Source: Prauserella alba (lineage in GTDB: Bacteria > Actinomycetota > Actinomycetes > Mycobacteriales > Pseudonocardiaceae). From it: DNA of 64,000 bases. Shown in pieces: positions 1 through 8,684 of this stretch. The DNA is taken from the NCBI RefSeq assembly GCF_024171735.1, contig NZ_JAMTCH010000003.1:1786841-1850840 (forward strand). The letters are read 5' to 3'. Made by a program: the position numbers and the translations under genes. A model generated the notes under the pieces. The model made no database searches and was not told where the DNA came from. It saw only the letters and a program-made list of their open reading frames with translations. Each line of letters begins with the position of its first letter. Position 1 is the stretch's first letter.

Positions 1-34
1 CTGCGATCACCCCGAAGCCGACGATACTGAGCAT
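1..34 (-). CDS. Start of a probable CitMHS-family citrate transporter (partial)
   Basis: Only the first 11 codons are in the window (MLSIVGFGVIA), behind a good ribosome site (GGAGGCAGGAG) read leftward. The hydrophobic N-terminus looks like the first membrane segment of a CitMHS citrate-metal/H+ symporter. The divergent CitA/CitB-type two-component system next door is the usual regulator of such carriers, and that context drives the call. Too little protein is visible to exclude another secondary transporter. Confidence 0.4.
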   Translation of the reverse strand, partial: MLSIVGFGVIA

Positions 35-230
35 GGGCGCTTCTCCTGCCTCCGTTGGTCATTGAGTTCGCCCGCCGTGACGTTCCGGGGATGTTTCACC
101 CGGATGTACGGCGATTTGCGACATCATGAACCGGGCGTGGTCGCGCCCACGAGCGTTGTGTGCATTGGATCGGTAATGGTCGTATTGGTCTCAGCCGCCT
201 CACCGGCGGAGCCGTCGCGGAGCAGGCCCC

Positions 231-1868
231 GTGACCGCACGTCGTGACCGGCGAGGGCGGTCCCGGCTGTCGCTCACCGGGTACCTGTTCGTCTCGATCA
301 CGCTCCTGCTGCTCGGCGCCCTGCTCGCGGCCGGTACACTGTGGACCGTCAACCAGTACCGCGAGGTGCGCGACGAGTACACCCAACGCGCGTTGACGCT
401 CGCCCAATCCGTCGCCGAACTGCCGACCGTGCGGGACTATCTCGCCGATCCGGGGCATCGCGGTGACATCGCGCCGCTCGCCGAACGCATCCGCCGCGCC
501 GCCGAGGTCCGGTACGTGGTCATCGTCGACGCCGACGGCATCCGCCACTCCCACCCGGACCCCGACCAGATCGGCGGGCGGCCGCACACCGATCCCGCAC
601 CGGTGCTCGCGGGCAACACCTGGACGGGCACCGAATGGGGGCCGGCCGGGCTGACACTGCGCACCCGGGTTCCCGTGAAATCCCGCACGGGGGACGTCGT
701 CGGCTACGTGTCCGTCGGTGTGCTGTCCTCACGCGTGTCGCTCGCGGCGACCAGCACACTGCCCACCATCGGCGCGGGACTGCTGCTCGCGCTCGTCGTC
801 GGCGCGGGCGGCGCGTGGCTCGTCTCGCGCCGCATCCGGGCGAAGACGCACGGGCTCGAACCGCAGGAGATCACCGAACTTCTCGAAGGCAGGGAAGCAC
901 TCCTGTACGCCATCTCCGAGGGCGTGCTGGCTGCCGACTCGGACGGTGCGGTGATGCTGGCCAACGACTCGGCCCGCACCATGCTCGAGCTTCCCGACGA
1001 CTGTGTCGGCCGCAGCCCGGCCGAACTCGGCATGCACCCGCGCCTGCGCGCGATGCTGACGGGCACGGAGGACACCGACGGCGAGCTGGTTCTGCCCGCA
1101 GGCAACCGCCTGCTGGTGTGCGAGCACCGTGCCGTGCGGATCGGCGATCAGGGCACGGGCAGGCTCGTCACCCTGCGCGATCACACCGAGTTGGTCCGTC
1201 TCGGCGGTGAGCTCGACGGTGTGCGCACCATGGTGGGCGGGCTGCGGGCGCAGACCCACGAGTTCGCCAACCGGATCCACACGCTGAGCGGGATGCTCGA
1301 CCTGGGTGCCGTACCGCAGGCCAGGCAGTATCTGGCGGAGCTGTCGGCCACGACGACCGAGGCGTCGACCCGCGTTTCGCAACACGTAGCCGACACCGCG
1401 CTGGCTGCGCTGGTGCTGGCGAAATCGGCGCAGGCCGCCGAACAAGGCGTCGACTTCGAACTCGCGGCGCTCAGCGACGTGCCCGCGGAACTGCCGCCGC
1501 ACCTGCGCGACGACGCGCTGCTCGTCGTCGGCAACCTCGTCGACAACGCGCTCGACGCCGTTGGCGGCGCCGGCTGGGTCGAACTACTCGTCCGCCTGCA
1601 CAGCGACCGACCCCACCTCGACGATCACCGGCTGCTCGAAGTGCGGGTGACCGACTCCGGACCCGGTATCGACCCCGCGCTCGGTGACGACCTGTTCACC
1701 GCGGGCGTGAGCACGAAGGACCACGCGCCCGGCGGATACGGCCCGCGGGGGCTCGGGCTGGCGCTCGTGCGCCAGGCCTGCACCCGATGGGGCGGATGGG
1801 TCGACGTCGACTCCACCGAGGAGACCGTGTTCAGCGCGTTCCTGCCGGTGCGGGAAAATGCGCGGTAG
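231..1868 (+). CDS. CitA/DcuS-type sensor histidine kinase
   Basis: Membrane sensor kinase of 545 aa that probably senses a C4/C6 carboxylate such as citrate. Order of parts: TM1 about residues 14-38, extracellular PAS-like sensor about 40-175 (RYVVIVDADGIRHSHPD and DQIGG are typical of CitA/DcuS), TM2 about 177-199, cytoplasmic PAS about 220-320, then the phospho-acceptor segment LRAQTHEFANRIH with His343, and a HATPase domain (GNLVDNALDA, DSGPGI, GLGLALV). The start is GTG. It precedes its response regulator by 60 bp, and the divergent gene at 34 is probably the controlled transporter. Family call is firm; ligand identity is inferred from context. Confidence 0.88.
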   Translation: MTARRDRRGRSRLSLTGYLFVSITLLLLGALLAAGTLWTVNQYREVRDEYTQRALTLAQSVAELPTVRDYLADPGHRGDIAPLAERIRRAAEVRYVVIVDADGIRHSHPDPDQIGGRPHTDPAPVLAGNTWTGTEWGPAGLTLRTRVPVKSRTGDVVGYVSVGVLSSRVSLAATSTLPTIGAGLLLALVVGAGGAWLVSRRIRAKTHGLEPQEITELLEGREALLYAISEGVLAADSDGAVMLANDSARTMLELPDDCVGRSPAELGMHPRLRAMLTGTEDTDGELVLPAGNRLLVCEHRAVRIGDQGTGRLVTLRDHTELVRLGGELDGVRTMVGGLRAQTHEFANRIHTLSGMLDLGAVPQARQYLAELSATTTEASTRVSQHVADTALAALVLAKSAQAAEQGVDFELAALSDVPAELPPHLRDDALLVVGNLVDNALDAVGGAGWVELLVRLHSDRPHLDDHRLLEVRVTDSGPGIDPALGDDLFTAGVSTKDHAPGGYGPRGLGLALVRQACTRWGGWVDVDSTEETVFSAFLPVRENAR

Positions 1869-1928
1869 CGCGTCCGCCCCGGCCGGGCGCGGCGACCGGA
1901 TCCGCCGAGATCCACGAGAGGAGACCTG

Positions 1929-2612
1929 GTGCTGTCGGTGCTCGTTGTCGACGACGACGCGCGCGTGGCTCGCAATCACGCGGACTGTGTCGCGTCGATG
2001 CGCGGGTTCACCGTGGCGGGCGTCGTGCACACCGGCGCAGCGGCGCTCCAGGCGGTGGAATCGCACCGGCCGGATCTGGTGCTGCTCGACCTCTACCTGC
2101 CCGACATGTCGGGAATCGACGTGTTGCGGCAGCTGCGCACGACGGCCGGGGCCGCCGGCACGCCCGCAGACGTACTGGTCATCAGCGCGCTGCGCGACGT
2201 CGACAGTGTTCGCAGAGCCATGCACGGCGGAGCCGTGTACTACCTGATCAAGCCGTTCGACCTCGATACGCTGCGGGACCAGCTGGAACGGTTCGCGGCC
2301 ACGAGAGACAAGCTCAGCGGCGTCGACCAGGTCACACAGCGTGACGTGGACAGCGTCTTCGGCGTCCAGCGGCCCGCCACCCGGCAGGAGCTGCCGAAGG
2401 GCCTGACGGCCGAAACGGCCCGGCTGGTGGCCGACACGCTCCGCGCGGCCGGATCGGACCTCTCGGCCGTCGAGGTCGCCGAACGGGCGGGGATCGCGCG
2501 GGTCACCGCACGCCGCTATCTGGAGTACCTGTGCGCCGACGGCCGGGCCGAACTGCGCATGCGTTACGGCTCCGCGGGCCGTCCCGAACACCGCTACCGC
2601 TGGGTCAGCTAG
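1929..2612 (+). CDS. CitB/DcuR-type response regulator
   Basis: Response regulator of 227 aa, partner of the kinase just upstream. The receiver domain (about 1-120) starts MLSVLVVDDD and carries the phospho-acceptor Asp54 in LVLLDLYLPDM, with the conserved Lys in YYLIKPF. After a linker, the C-terminus (about 165-225) has a winged or helix-turn-helix fold with SAVEVAERAGIARVTARRYL, as in CitB/DcuR proteins. GTG start, supported by GAGAGGAG upstream. It is expected to activate the neighbouring carboxylate transporter when the kinase detects substrate; the target is inferred. Confidence 0.88.
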   Translation: MLSVLVVDDDARVARNHADCVASMRGFTVAGVVHTGAAALQAVESHRPDLVLLDLYLPDMSGIDVLRQLRTTAGAAGTPADVLVISALRDVDSVRRAMHGGAVYYLIKPFDLDTLRDQLERFAATRDKLSGVDQVTQRDVDSVFGVQRPATRQELPKGLTAETARLVADTLRAAGSDLSAVEVAERAGIARVTARRYLEYLCADGRAELRMRYGSAGRPEHRYRWVS

Positions 2613-2629
2613 CGCCGGGCCGCTGCGGG

Positions 2630-3268
2630 TCAGTTCCCGGCGTACCGCAGGGGCGGACCCGCAGCGCCGTCGCCGAGGGCTCGCCGGACCAGCCACGCCA
2701 GGCCGTCGGCGGTCCGCTCCGGTGTGTCCGAGGGCTGCATGACGTGACTCAGGACCGCGCGCACGACCACGTCGACGACCACGTCGAGCTGTTCCGAGGA
2801 CGCTCCCGACGGATACGACCGCACGCGCTCGGTCAATATCGCCGTGGCTTCGGTGATCAAGGCTTCGGCGCGGGTCGTGAGCAGGGGCAGCAGCTCGGTG
2901 TCGGCGCCGTGGGTTGCCGAGGCGACGGCGCGCAGCAGGACGTTGTCGCCTGCGAGGTCGAGCACGCCCCGAACGGCGTCGAAGACCGCGCCGGGAAGGT
3001 CGTGCGGGTGACGATCGAACGCGCCGCGAACCAGGGCGAGGAACCGGTCCAGCTCGTGGCCGACCATGGCTTCCGCCAGCGCCGCCTTCGAACCGACCTC
3101 GTTGTAGACGGTCTGCCGGCTCACCCCGACACTCTCGGCCAACCGGGCCATCGTGACGGCCGACCAGCCTTCATGCGCCGTGATCTCGATGGCCGCGACG
3201 ACGATCGGCTGCCGGTACTGACCACCGGCCGCCGACGCGGCCGCGAGAGTCTCACCCATGATCACCAT
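2630..3268 (-). CDS. TetR-family regulator, probable repressor of alkB
   Basis: TetR/AcrR regulator of about 212 aa. The N-terminal HTH reads TMARLAESVGVSRQTVYNEVGSKAALAEAM, the canonical TetR helix pair; the C-terminal helical ligand domain is variable. Two starts fit (ATG at 3268 or 3259); the open frame extends upstream into alkB but that extension has no TetR character. It lies 41 bp downstream of alkB on the same strand, as alkane-responsive TetR regulators do in other actinomycetes (alkB-rubredoxin-tetR order). The inverted repeat at 4791-4817 is the most likely binding site. Confidence 0.85.
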   Translation of the reverse strand: MVIMGETLAAASAAGGQYRQPIVVAAIEITAHEGWSAVTMARLAESVGVSRQTVYNEVGSKAALAEAMVGHELDRFLALVRGAFDRHPHDLPGAVFDAVRGVLDLAGDNVLLRAVASATHGADTELLPLLTTRAEALITEATAILTERVRSYPSGASSEQLDVVVDVVVRAVLSHVMQPSDTPERTADGLAWLVRRALGDGAAGPPLRYAGN

Positions 3269-3309
3269 TCTAGGCGGCCGAGCCCCGGCCCGGCGCACCG
3301 CGAACCGCA

Positions 3310-4770
3310 TCACACCCGCGCCGTACCGGGAGCGACGAAGTCGATCTTCTCCCGGACGCCGCAGTCCGGGCAGCACCACGAGTCCGGGATCGCCGACCAG
3401 GGCGTACCCGCCGGGAAGCCCTCCCGGGGATCCCCAGTCCGCTCGTCGTAGACGTACCCGCAGCCGGGGCACATCCCTCCCCCGGCCACCTCGCCGGGAC
3501 GACCGGTGGCGCGGGCCTCCGTTGCTACCTCCTCCGTTGCGGCCTCCGGCACGGGGTCGTCCTCGGGGTCCTCGTCGGGGGCTTCCGGCCGGGCGGCGTG
3601 CGCGTACCGGGCGAGGATCTTCGCCCGCTTGCTGGGCCGAATGTTGGCGCGGGAGATGTCACCGTCGAAGTGTTCGACGACGCGGGGGTCCATCACGCGC
3701 CGCCACAGCGGCGGCACCAGCGCGAGCACGATCATTCCCGCGTAGCCGGTGGGCAGCACCGGCGACTCGGCGAAGTCCCGCAGGGTCTGGTAGCGGCGGG
3801 TCGGGTTGGCGTGGTGGTCACTGTGCCGTTGCAGGTGGTAGAGCAACACGTTGGTCGCGATGTTGTTGGAGTTCCAGCTGTGGCTGGGGTCGACCCGCTC
3901 GTACCGGCGCCTGCCGGGAACGCCGCGCTGCTGCCGCAGCATGCCGTAGTGCTCCATGTAGTTCACGACTTCCAGCAGCGAGAACCCGATCACGGCCTGG
4001 ATCAGCAGGTACGGCAGGACGCCGATCCCCAGCCAGGCGATCATCGCCGCCCACAGCACGGCCGACATCAGCCAGGCGTTGAGCACGTCGTTGCCGATGC
4101 GGTACGGGTGCCGGTCGCGCCTGGCGTAGCGCTTGCGTTCGAGCCGCCAGGCCGACCGCAGCGAGCCCGCGACGGTCCGGGGCCAGAACCGGTAGAAGCT
4201 CTCCCCCACCCGGCTGCTGGCCGGGTCCTCGGGTGTCGCGACCCGTACGTGATGCCCGCGGTTGTGCTCGATGTAGAAGTGCCCGTAGAAGCTCTGGGCC
4301 AGCGCGATCTTGGACAGCCACCGCTCGTGGCTCTCCTTCTTGTGACCGAGTTCGTGCGCGGTGTTGATCCCGATGCCGCCGACGCAGCCCACGGTGATCG
4401 CCAGGCCCACACTGTCCACGGCGGACAGGTCGCCGCGCATGATCAGCCACAGCGCGGCGGCGAATCCCGCGTATTGGATGGGCAGGAACGCGTACGTGAT
4501 CCAGCGGTAGTACCGGTCGTTCTCGAGCTGTTCGATCACCTCGTCCGGCGGGTTGCTCCGGTCGAGTCCTGCCACGAGGTCGAGCACCGGCACGACGATC
4601 AGGATCACGATCGGCCCGAGCCACAGCCACACGCCCCAGCCGGTCGCCGCGTGCAGGCCGATGGCCAGGAACACCAGCGACGGCACGACCAGGCCGATCA
4701 GCCACAGGTACCGCTTCCGATCGGTCCACCGCTCGGTCGAGCCGACGGGCACCGTTGCCTTCGCGCTCAT
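3310..4770 (-). CDS. alkB: Alkane 1-monooxygenase fused to rubredoxin
   Basis: Integral-membrane non-haem di-iron alkane omega-hydroxylase of 486 aa. Several membrane segments lie within about residues 22-130. The histidine clusters are HELGHKK (139-145), HNRGHH (169-174), NYMEHYG and LQRHSDHH, the AlkB signature. After a linker rich in Glu/Asp/Ala, the C-terminus is a rubredoxin with CPGCG and CPDCG iron-ligand pairs, so the electron carrier is built in. The start ATG at 4770 has an excellent GAGGAGG site; longer upstream reading is unsupported. It turns medium- or long-chain alkanes into 1-alkanols. Rubredoxin reductase is not in view. Such fusions are known in several actinomycetes. Confidence 0.95.
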   Translation of the reverse strand: MSAKATVPVGSTERWTDRKRYLWLIGLVVPSLVFLAIGLHAATGWGVWLWLGPIVILIVVPVLDLVAGLDRSNPPDEVIEQLENDRYYRWITYAFLPIQYAGFAAALWLIMRGDLSAVDSVGLAITVGCVGGIGINTAHELGHKKESHERWLSKIALAQSFYGHFYIEHNRGHHVRVATPEDPASSRVGESFYRFWPRTVAGSLRSAWRLERKRYARRDRHPYRIGNDVLNAWLMSAVLWAAMIAWLGIGVLPYLLIQAVIGFSLLEVVNYMEHYGMLRQQRGVPGRRRYERVDPSHSWNSNNIATNVLLYHLQRHSDHHANPTRRYQTLRDFAESPVLPTGYAGMIVLALVPPLWRRVMDPRVVEHFDGDISRANIRPSKRAKILARYAHAARPEAPDEDPEDDPVPEAATEEVATEARATGRPGEVAGGGMCPGCGYVYDERTGDPREGFPAGTPWSAIPDSWCCPDCGVREKIDFVAPGTARV

Positions 4771-4790
4771 CACAGACCTCCTCGATCCGG

Positions 4791-4817
4791 CTTTACATGA
4801 GACTAGCTTCTGTAAAG
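4791..4817. promoter_or_regulatory. Inverted repeat in the alkB promoter, candidate TetR operator
   Basis: Perfect 7-bp arms CTTTACA and TGTAAAG separated by 13 bp, ending 20 bp before the alkB start codon and 149 bp before the divergent monooxygenase. Size and position fit a TetR-dimer operator; the regulator at 2630-3268 is the obvious candidate. Function is inferred from sequence only. Confidence 0.55.
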
Positions 4818-4966
4818 ACACGTGGACAACAGGAGGAGGCACGTACATCACCCGTACGGGCGGCACGCGGGAGGTCGAGGTGTCGAATATCTGGACAACC
4901 ACCGGATGTGATCCGGCTTACGTTCGGAGGGGCCACCGTAGGCACCACGAGTTCGAGGAGAGCCCC

Positions 4967-6145
4967 ATGGACCGATTGCGCTTCGGCACGTTCCTCGCCC
5001 CGTTCCACCCCGCGGGCGAGAACCCGACGCTGGCACTGCAGCGCGACCTCGAACTCGTCGAACATCTGGACGCCTGCGGGTACGACGAGGCGTGGATCGG
5101 TGAGCACCACTCGGCCGGCACCGAGCTGATCGCGTCACCGGAGATCTTCATGGCCGCGGCCGCCGAACGGACCCGGCGGATCAAACTGGGCACGGGCGTG
5201 ACGTCGATCGCGTACCACAACCCGCTGTGGGTGGCCGAGCGCATGGTGCTGCTCGACCACCTGACGCGCGGCCGCACGATGCTCGGCTGCGGCCCCGGGT
5301 CGCTGCCGAGCGACTCGATGATGCTCGGGCTCACCCCGACGGACACGCGGGAGCTCATGGAGGTCGACCTCGACATCATCATGCGGCTGTTCCGCGGCGA
5401 GGCCGTCACCGAGCAGACCAGGACGCACAACCTCGTCGATGCGCGCCTGCACCTGCGGCCCTACACCGAGCCGTGTTTCGACATCGCCGTCGCCGCGGTC
5501 GCATCCCCGACGGGCCCGCGGTTGGCCGGCCGGTACGGAGCCGGACTGCTGTCGATCGGCGCGACCATGACGCAGGACGGCTTCGACGCGCTCGCCCACC
5601 ACTGGGGCGTCGTCGAGGAGCGGGCGGCCCATTACGGGCAGCCGGTCTCGCGGCGGGACTGGCGGCTCGTCGGCCTGATGCACGTGGCCGAGACCCGCGA
5701 GCAGGCCTACCGCGACGTCGAGTACGGCATCGAGACGTGGTTCGACTACTTCCAGAAGACGGCCGCGTTCCCGCAGATGGCCGTCGAAGGAAACCGGCTA
5801 CGGGAGATGATCGATTTCATCAACGAGGCCGGTGTCGGTGCGATCGGCACCGTCGAGGACGCTCGCGCCCAGGTGCAGCGCCTGTGGGACCAGTCGGGCG
5901 GCTTCGGCTGCATGCTGCTGCTCGCCCACGAATGGGCCAATCCGGCCGCGACGAAACGCTCCTACGAGCTCATCGCCCAGCACGTCATGCCCCACTTCCA
6001 GGGCGGGGCCGTCTCGCACGCGGACCAGACCCTCGCCGCGAAGCAGCGCGCCCGCAGCACCCGCGAGGACTACGCGGCCGCACAGCTCCAGGCGGTGGCG
6101 ACCATGACCGAGCGCTACGAGCAGGAGAAGGCGGAACGGTCCTGA
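4967..6145 (+). CDS. LLM-class flavin-dependent monooxygenase (limonene 1,2-monooxygenase-like)
   Basis: Bacterial-luciferase-like FMNH2-dependent oxygenase of 392 aa. Typical features are RFGTFLAPFHPAGENPTLAL at the N-terminus, GYDEAWIGEHHS, and the core IKLGTGVTSIAYHNPLWVAER. The start ATG at 4967 has CGAGGAG upstream; the frame is open much further upstream but antisense to alkB. Closest recognised style is LimB/alkanal-monooxygenase-like proteins that hydroxylate or epoxidise hydrophobic substrates with reduced flavin from a separate reductase. It is divergent from alkB and shares the promoter gap, suggesting a joint role in hydrocarbon or terpenoid use. Substrate unknown. Confidence 0.82.
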   Translation: MDRLRFGTFLAPFHPAGENPTLALQRDLELVEHLDACGYDEAWIGEHHSAGTELIASPEIFMAAAAERTRRIKLGTGVTSIAYHNPLWVAERMVLLDHLTRGRTMLGCGPGSLPSDSMMLGLTPTDTRELMEVDLDIIMRLFRGEAVTEQTRTHNLVDARLHLRPYTEPCFDIAVAAVASPTGPRLAGRYGAGLLSIGATMTQDGFDALAHHWGVVEERAAHYGQPVSRRDWRLVGLMHVAETREQAYRDVEYGIETWFDYFQKTAAFPQMAVEGNRLREMIDFINEAGVGAIGTVEDARAQVQRLWDQSGGFGCMLLLAHEWANPAATKRSYELIAQHVMPHFQGGAVSHADQTLAAKQRARSTREDYAAAQLQAVATMTERYEQEKAERS

Positions 6146-6201
6146 CCACCGCAATCGGGCGACGGCGCCAGGCCGGTGGCCGCGATCCGCCACCGGCCGG
6201 C

Positions 6202-7866
6202 CTACTCGTCCCCTGCCACCAGCCGCTCGGCCAGCTCCCGGAGTGCGGCCGTGCGGATCTTGGAGCCGTTCGTGCCCGCCGTCATCGGCATCTCGTCGAT
6301 CACCCGCACCTCGTGCGGAACCTTGAACGGGGCGAGCGTCCGGCCGCACCACGCGCGCAGCTCCTCCGGATCGGCGTTCTGGCCACCGTCGGGATCCTGT
6401 TCGACGAAACCGACCGTGTGCGTCTCACCGGCCACGGCGACCCCGACCACTTTGGCCCGCCCGACCGCCGGATGGTCAGCGAGCCGTAGCTCGATCTCCG
6501 CAGGCTCGACGAGGAACCCCTTGAGACGCAGCGAGTCACCCATGCGGCACAGGTAATCGAAACTCCCGTCGACGTGGACGAGTCCCAGATCCCCAGTGCG
6601 GAACCAGCCGTCGGCGGTGAACGACCGGGCACGGATCGTGCCGTCGTCATCCCCGAGGTAGGCGTCCACCACGGGATAGCCGCGGAACTGCAGCTCGCCC
6701 GGTTCACCGTCGGCGGGCGGCTCACCGGTCACCGGGTCGACCGCACGGACCGCAATGCCGTCGGACACAGGCCTGCCACCGCCGCGCCATCGCGCCGGAG
6801 CCGGATCGAGCTCCCGCCAGCACGCGGTCAGGGCGAACACCTCACTCGACCCGTACACACCCATGGTCGGCGTCGCGGTCTCCTCCTCGGACCACGTCGA
6901 CAACCGCTGCGAGTCGCCGTAGAAATCGGCCATTAACATGCGACGCCAGCGCGGCAGCTCCGTCGGACGTTCGTGCCAGGCCGCCGCGAGCCGGCCGACG
7001 ACATCGTCGGCGCAGGCGAGGTGGGTTACCCCGAAATCGGCCATGTGCCGAAGAACTAGCGCGGGGTCGAATCGTGGTTCGAGCAGCGCTGCTCCGCCGG
7101 CGCCGATCGCGGTGACCGCCGGGATGTAGCCGAACACACCGGACAGCGGGAGCACCACCAGGCTCACCGAGGTGGCGTCCCAGCCGCCCGCGCCCGCGAC
7201 GCGGCGCGCGTGCTCTGCCACGGCCCCACCGCGGTGGGCCGCCAGTTTCGGCATGCCCGTCGAACCGGACGTCGTGAAGGCGACGGCGAGGGCGTCGGGC
7301 AGATGCCGCAGGCCCTCGGACCGCCCAGCCACCGGCGCCGCTTCGGCCGGGAGCCACGCCCCCGCACCGACGTCGTGGTCGGATAGGTCGGAGACCGCTG
7401 CCGCGTCCCGCCCCGGACCGGGGATCACCGCCACCGACGGAACCATCGCGCCGCGCCGCGCCGACCCGGCCCGTTCCGCCGCGCTGTGCAGTGTGCCGAC
7501 GAGGTCGAGGCCGAGGAAGTCGTGGGCGATCGCCAGGACCTTCGGTCGCGCGCACTCGAGAACGTGGGCGACCTCGTCGATCCCGTAGCGGGTGTTGATA
7601 CCGATGACGTGCGCGCCCAGTCCCGCGGCCGCGAACTGCCACACCAGCGCATCCGACCAGTTCGGCAACCACACGCCGACACAGTCCCCCTCGGCCACGC
7701 CGCGGTCGCGCAGCTCGTCGCGAAGCGCGAGCGTCCGGCGCCACAACTCCTCACGGGTGACGCGGCGAGGCTCCGGCCCGCCGTCGACGATCGCCGTGGA
7801 CGCCGGATCCGCGACGACCCCGGCCGTCAGCAACTCGGTCAACGTCGTGGGTTCGGCGGCATTCAC
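6202..7866 (-). CDS. AMP-forming acyl-CoA synthetase
   Basis: ANL-superfamily ligase of about 554 aa that activates a carboxylic acid to its CoA thioester via an acyl-adenylate. The P-loop-like motif is AFTTSGSTGMPKLAAH; later motifs are MGVYGSSEVFAL, the FRTGDLG segment and the C-terminal catalytic lysine region NGSKIRTAALRE. The chosen start is GTG at 7866, four bases overlapping the upstream hydrolase stop (GTGA) and preceded by GGGAGG; an ATG at 7884 is a weaker option. It is the last gene of the operon with the hydrolase and MaoC-SCP2-like protein, so it probably activates a product of that pathway. Acid unknown. Confidence 0.88.
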   Translation of the reverse strand: MNAAEPTTLTELLTAGVVADPASTAIVDGGPEPRRVTREELWRRTLALRDELRDRGVAEGDCVGVWLPNWSDALVWQFAAAGLGAHVIGINTRYGIDEVAHVLECARPKVLAIAHDFLGLDLVGTLHSAAERAGSARRGAMVPSVAVIPGPGRDAAAVSDLSDHDVGAGAWLPAEAAPVAGRSEGLRHLPDALAVAFTTSGSTGMPKLAAHRGGAVAEHARRVAGAGGWDATSVSLVVLPLSGVFGYIPAVTAIGAGGAALLEPRFDPALVLRHMADFGVTHLACADDVVGRLAAAWHERPTELPRWRRMLMADFYGDSQRLSTWSEEETATPTMGVYGSSEVFALTACWRELDPAPARWRGGGRPVSDGIAVRAVDPVTGEPPADGEPGELQFRGYPVVDAYLGDDDGTIRARSFTADGWFRTGDLGLVHVDGSFDYLCRMGDSLRLKGFLVEPAEIELRLADHPAVGRAKVVGVAVAGETHTVGFVEQDPDGGQNADPEELRAWCGRTLAPFKVPHEVRVIDEMPMTAGTNGSKIRTAALRELAERLVAGDE

Positions 7867-8684
7867 GGTTTCCTCCCGGTGCATCGGCTGCCGAGGTCGT
7901 CGAGCCACTCGTGCAGCGCCGCCGCGAACTGCTCGAGTTCCTCCATCGGGTAGTGCCCGACGCCGTCCAGCACGGTGCATCGCGCGTCCGGGATCGCCTC
8001 GGCGGTGCGGCGGACGTCGGCGACGTCGAGCCAGAGGTCGTCCTCGCCGGCGACCAGGTGAACGCGGCACGCGATCGTCGGCAGTACGTCCCGCACGTCG
8101 TGGTTGACCCAGCCGATGAGATCGCTGGTCGAGACCTGTGGATCCTCACGGCGGTGCATGCGCGCGATGAGCTCCGCCCGCTCGGCGGGAACGCGACGTC
8201 CCACGACGGCCCGCGTCCCGTAGTACGTCCGGTCCGACCTGCTCGGCGCGGCGGCGTCGACCAGTTCCCTGCGGAGGCCGCGCACGCTGAGCCCCGGCGT
8301 GTCCGTGCCGCCGTGCGCCGCCATGGCGACGACACCCGCGAGGCACTCGCCACGCCGCGCGGCCAGCTGCAGTGCGATCGCGCCACCGATCGAGCAGCCG
8401 ACGACGAAGGGGCGTTCGAGGTGGAGTACGTCGACCAGCTCCTCGCACCACACCGCGTAGGCACCGAGGTCGCTCACCGCGCCGCCGGGTGCCGGTTCCG
8501 ACCGGCCGTGTCCTGGCAGGTCCGGGACCACCACTCGGTAACCGAGCGCGGCCAGCTCCGACTGCGTGTCCCGCCACTGCACGCCGTTCTGACCGGCCGT
8601 GTGCAGGCACAGCACCGCGGGCCCTTCCCCATCGTCGAGTACGAACGACCGGGTGCCGCCGACGTCGAGATACTCCGCTCTCAC
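7863..8684 (-). CDS. Alpha/beta hydrolase
   Basis: Single-domain hydrolase of 273 aa. The oxyanion strand LCLHTAGQNG, nucleophile elbow GCSIGG (Ser), acid GEDDLWLD and the catalytic His in GVGHYPMEE form a complete triad. It resembles the MhpC/haloperoxidase-like enol-lactone and C-C hydrolases. GTG start with GGGAGG upstream, overlapping the MaoC gene stop by 4 nt and itself overlapping the acyl-CoA synthetase, so the three are translationally coupled. Likely cleaves an ester, lactone or diketone intermediate in the same pathway; substrate not deducible. Confidence 0.85.
   Translation of the reverse strand: MRAEYLDVGGTRSFVLDDGEGPAVLCLHTAGQNGVQWRDTQSELAALGYRVVVPDLPGHGRSEPAPGGAVSDLGAYAVWCEELVDVLHLERPFVVGCSIGGAIALQLAARRGECLAGVVAMAAHGGTDTPGLSVRGLRRELVDAAAPSRSDRTYYGTRAVVGRRVPAERAELIARMHRREDPQVSTSDLIGWVNHDVRDVLPTIACRVHLVAGEDDLWLDVADVRRTAEAIPDARCTVLDGVGHYPMEELEQFAAALHEWLDDLGSRCTGRKP

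Noticed and set aside
3598-4800. 400-codon open frame on the plus strand
   Set aside because: Antisense to alkB, whose His motifs are unambiguous; composition is His/Arg/Gln-rich with no family features.
4602-4966. N-terminal extension of the LLM monooxygenase
   Set aside because: The open frame upstream of 4967 is antisense to alkB and the ribosome site fits ATG 4967.
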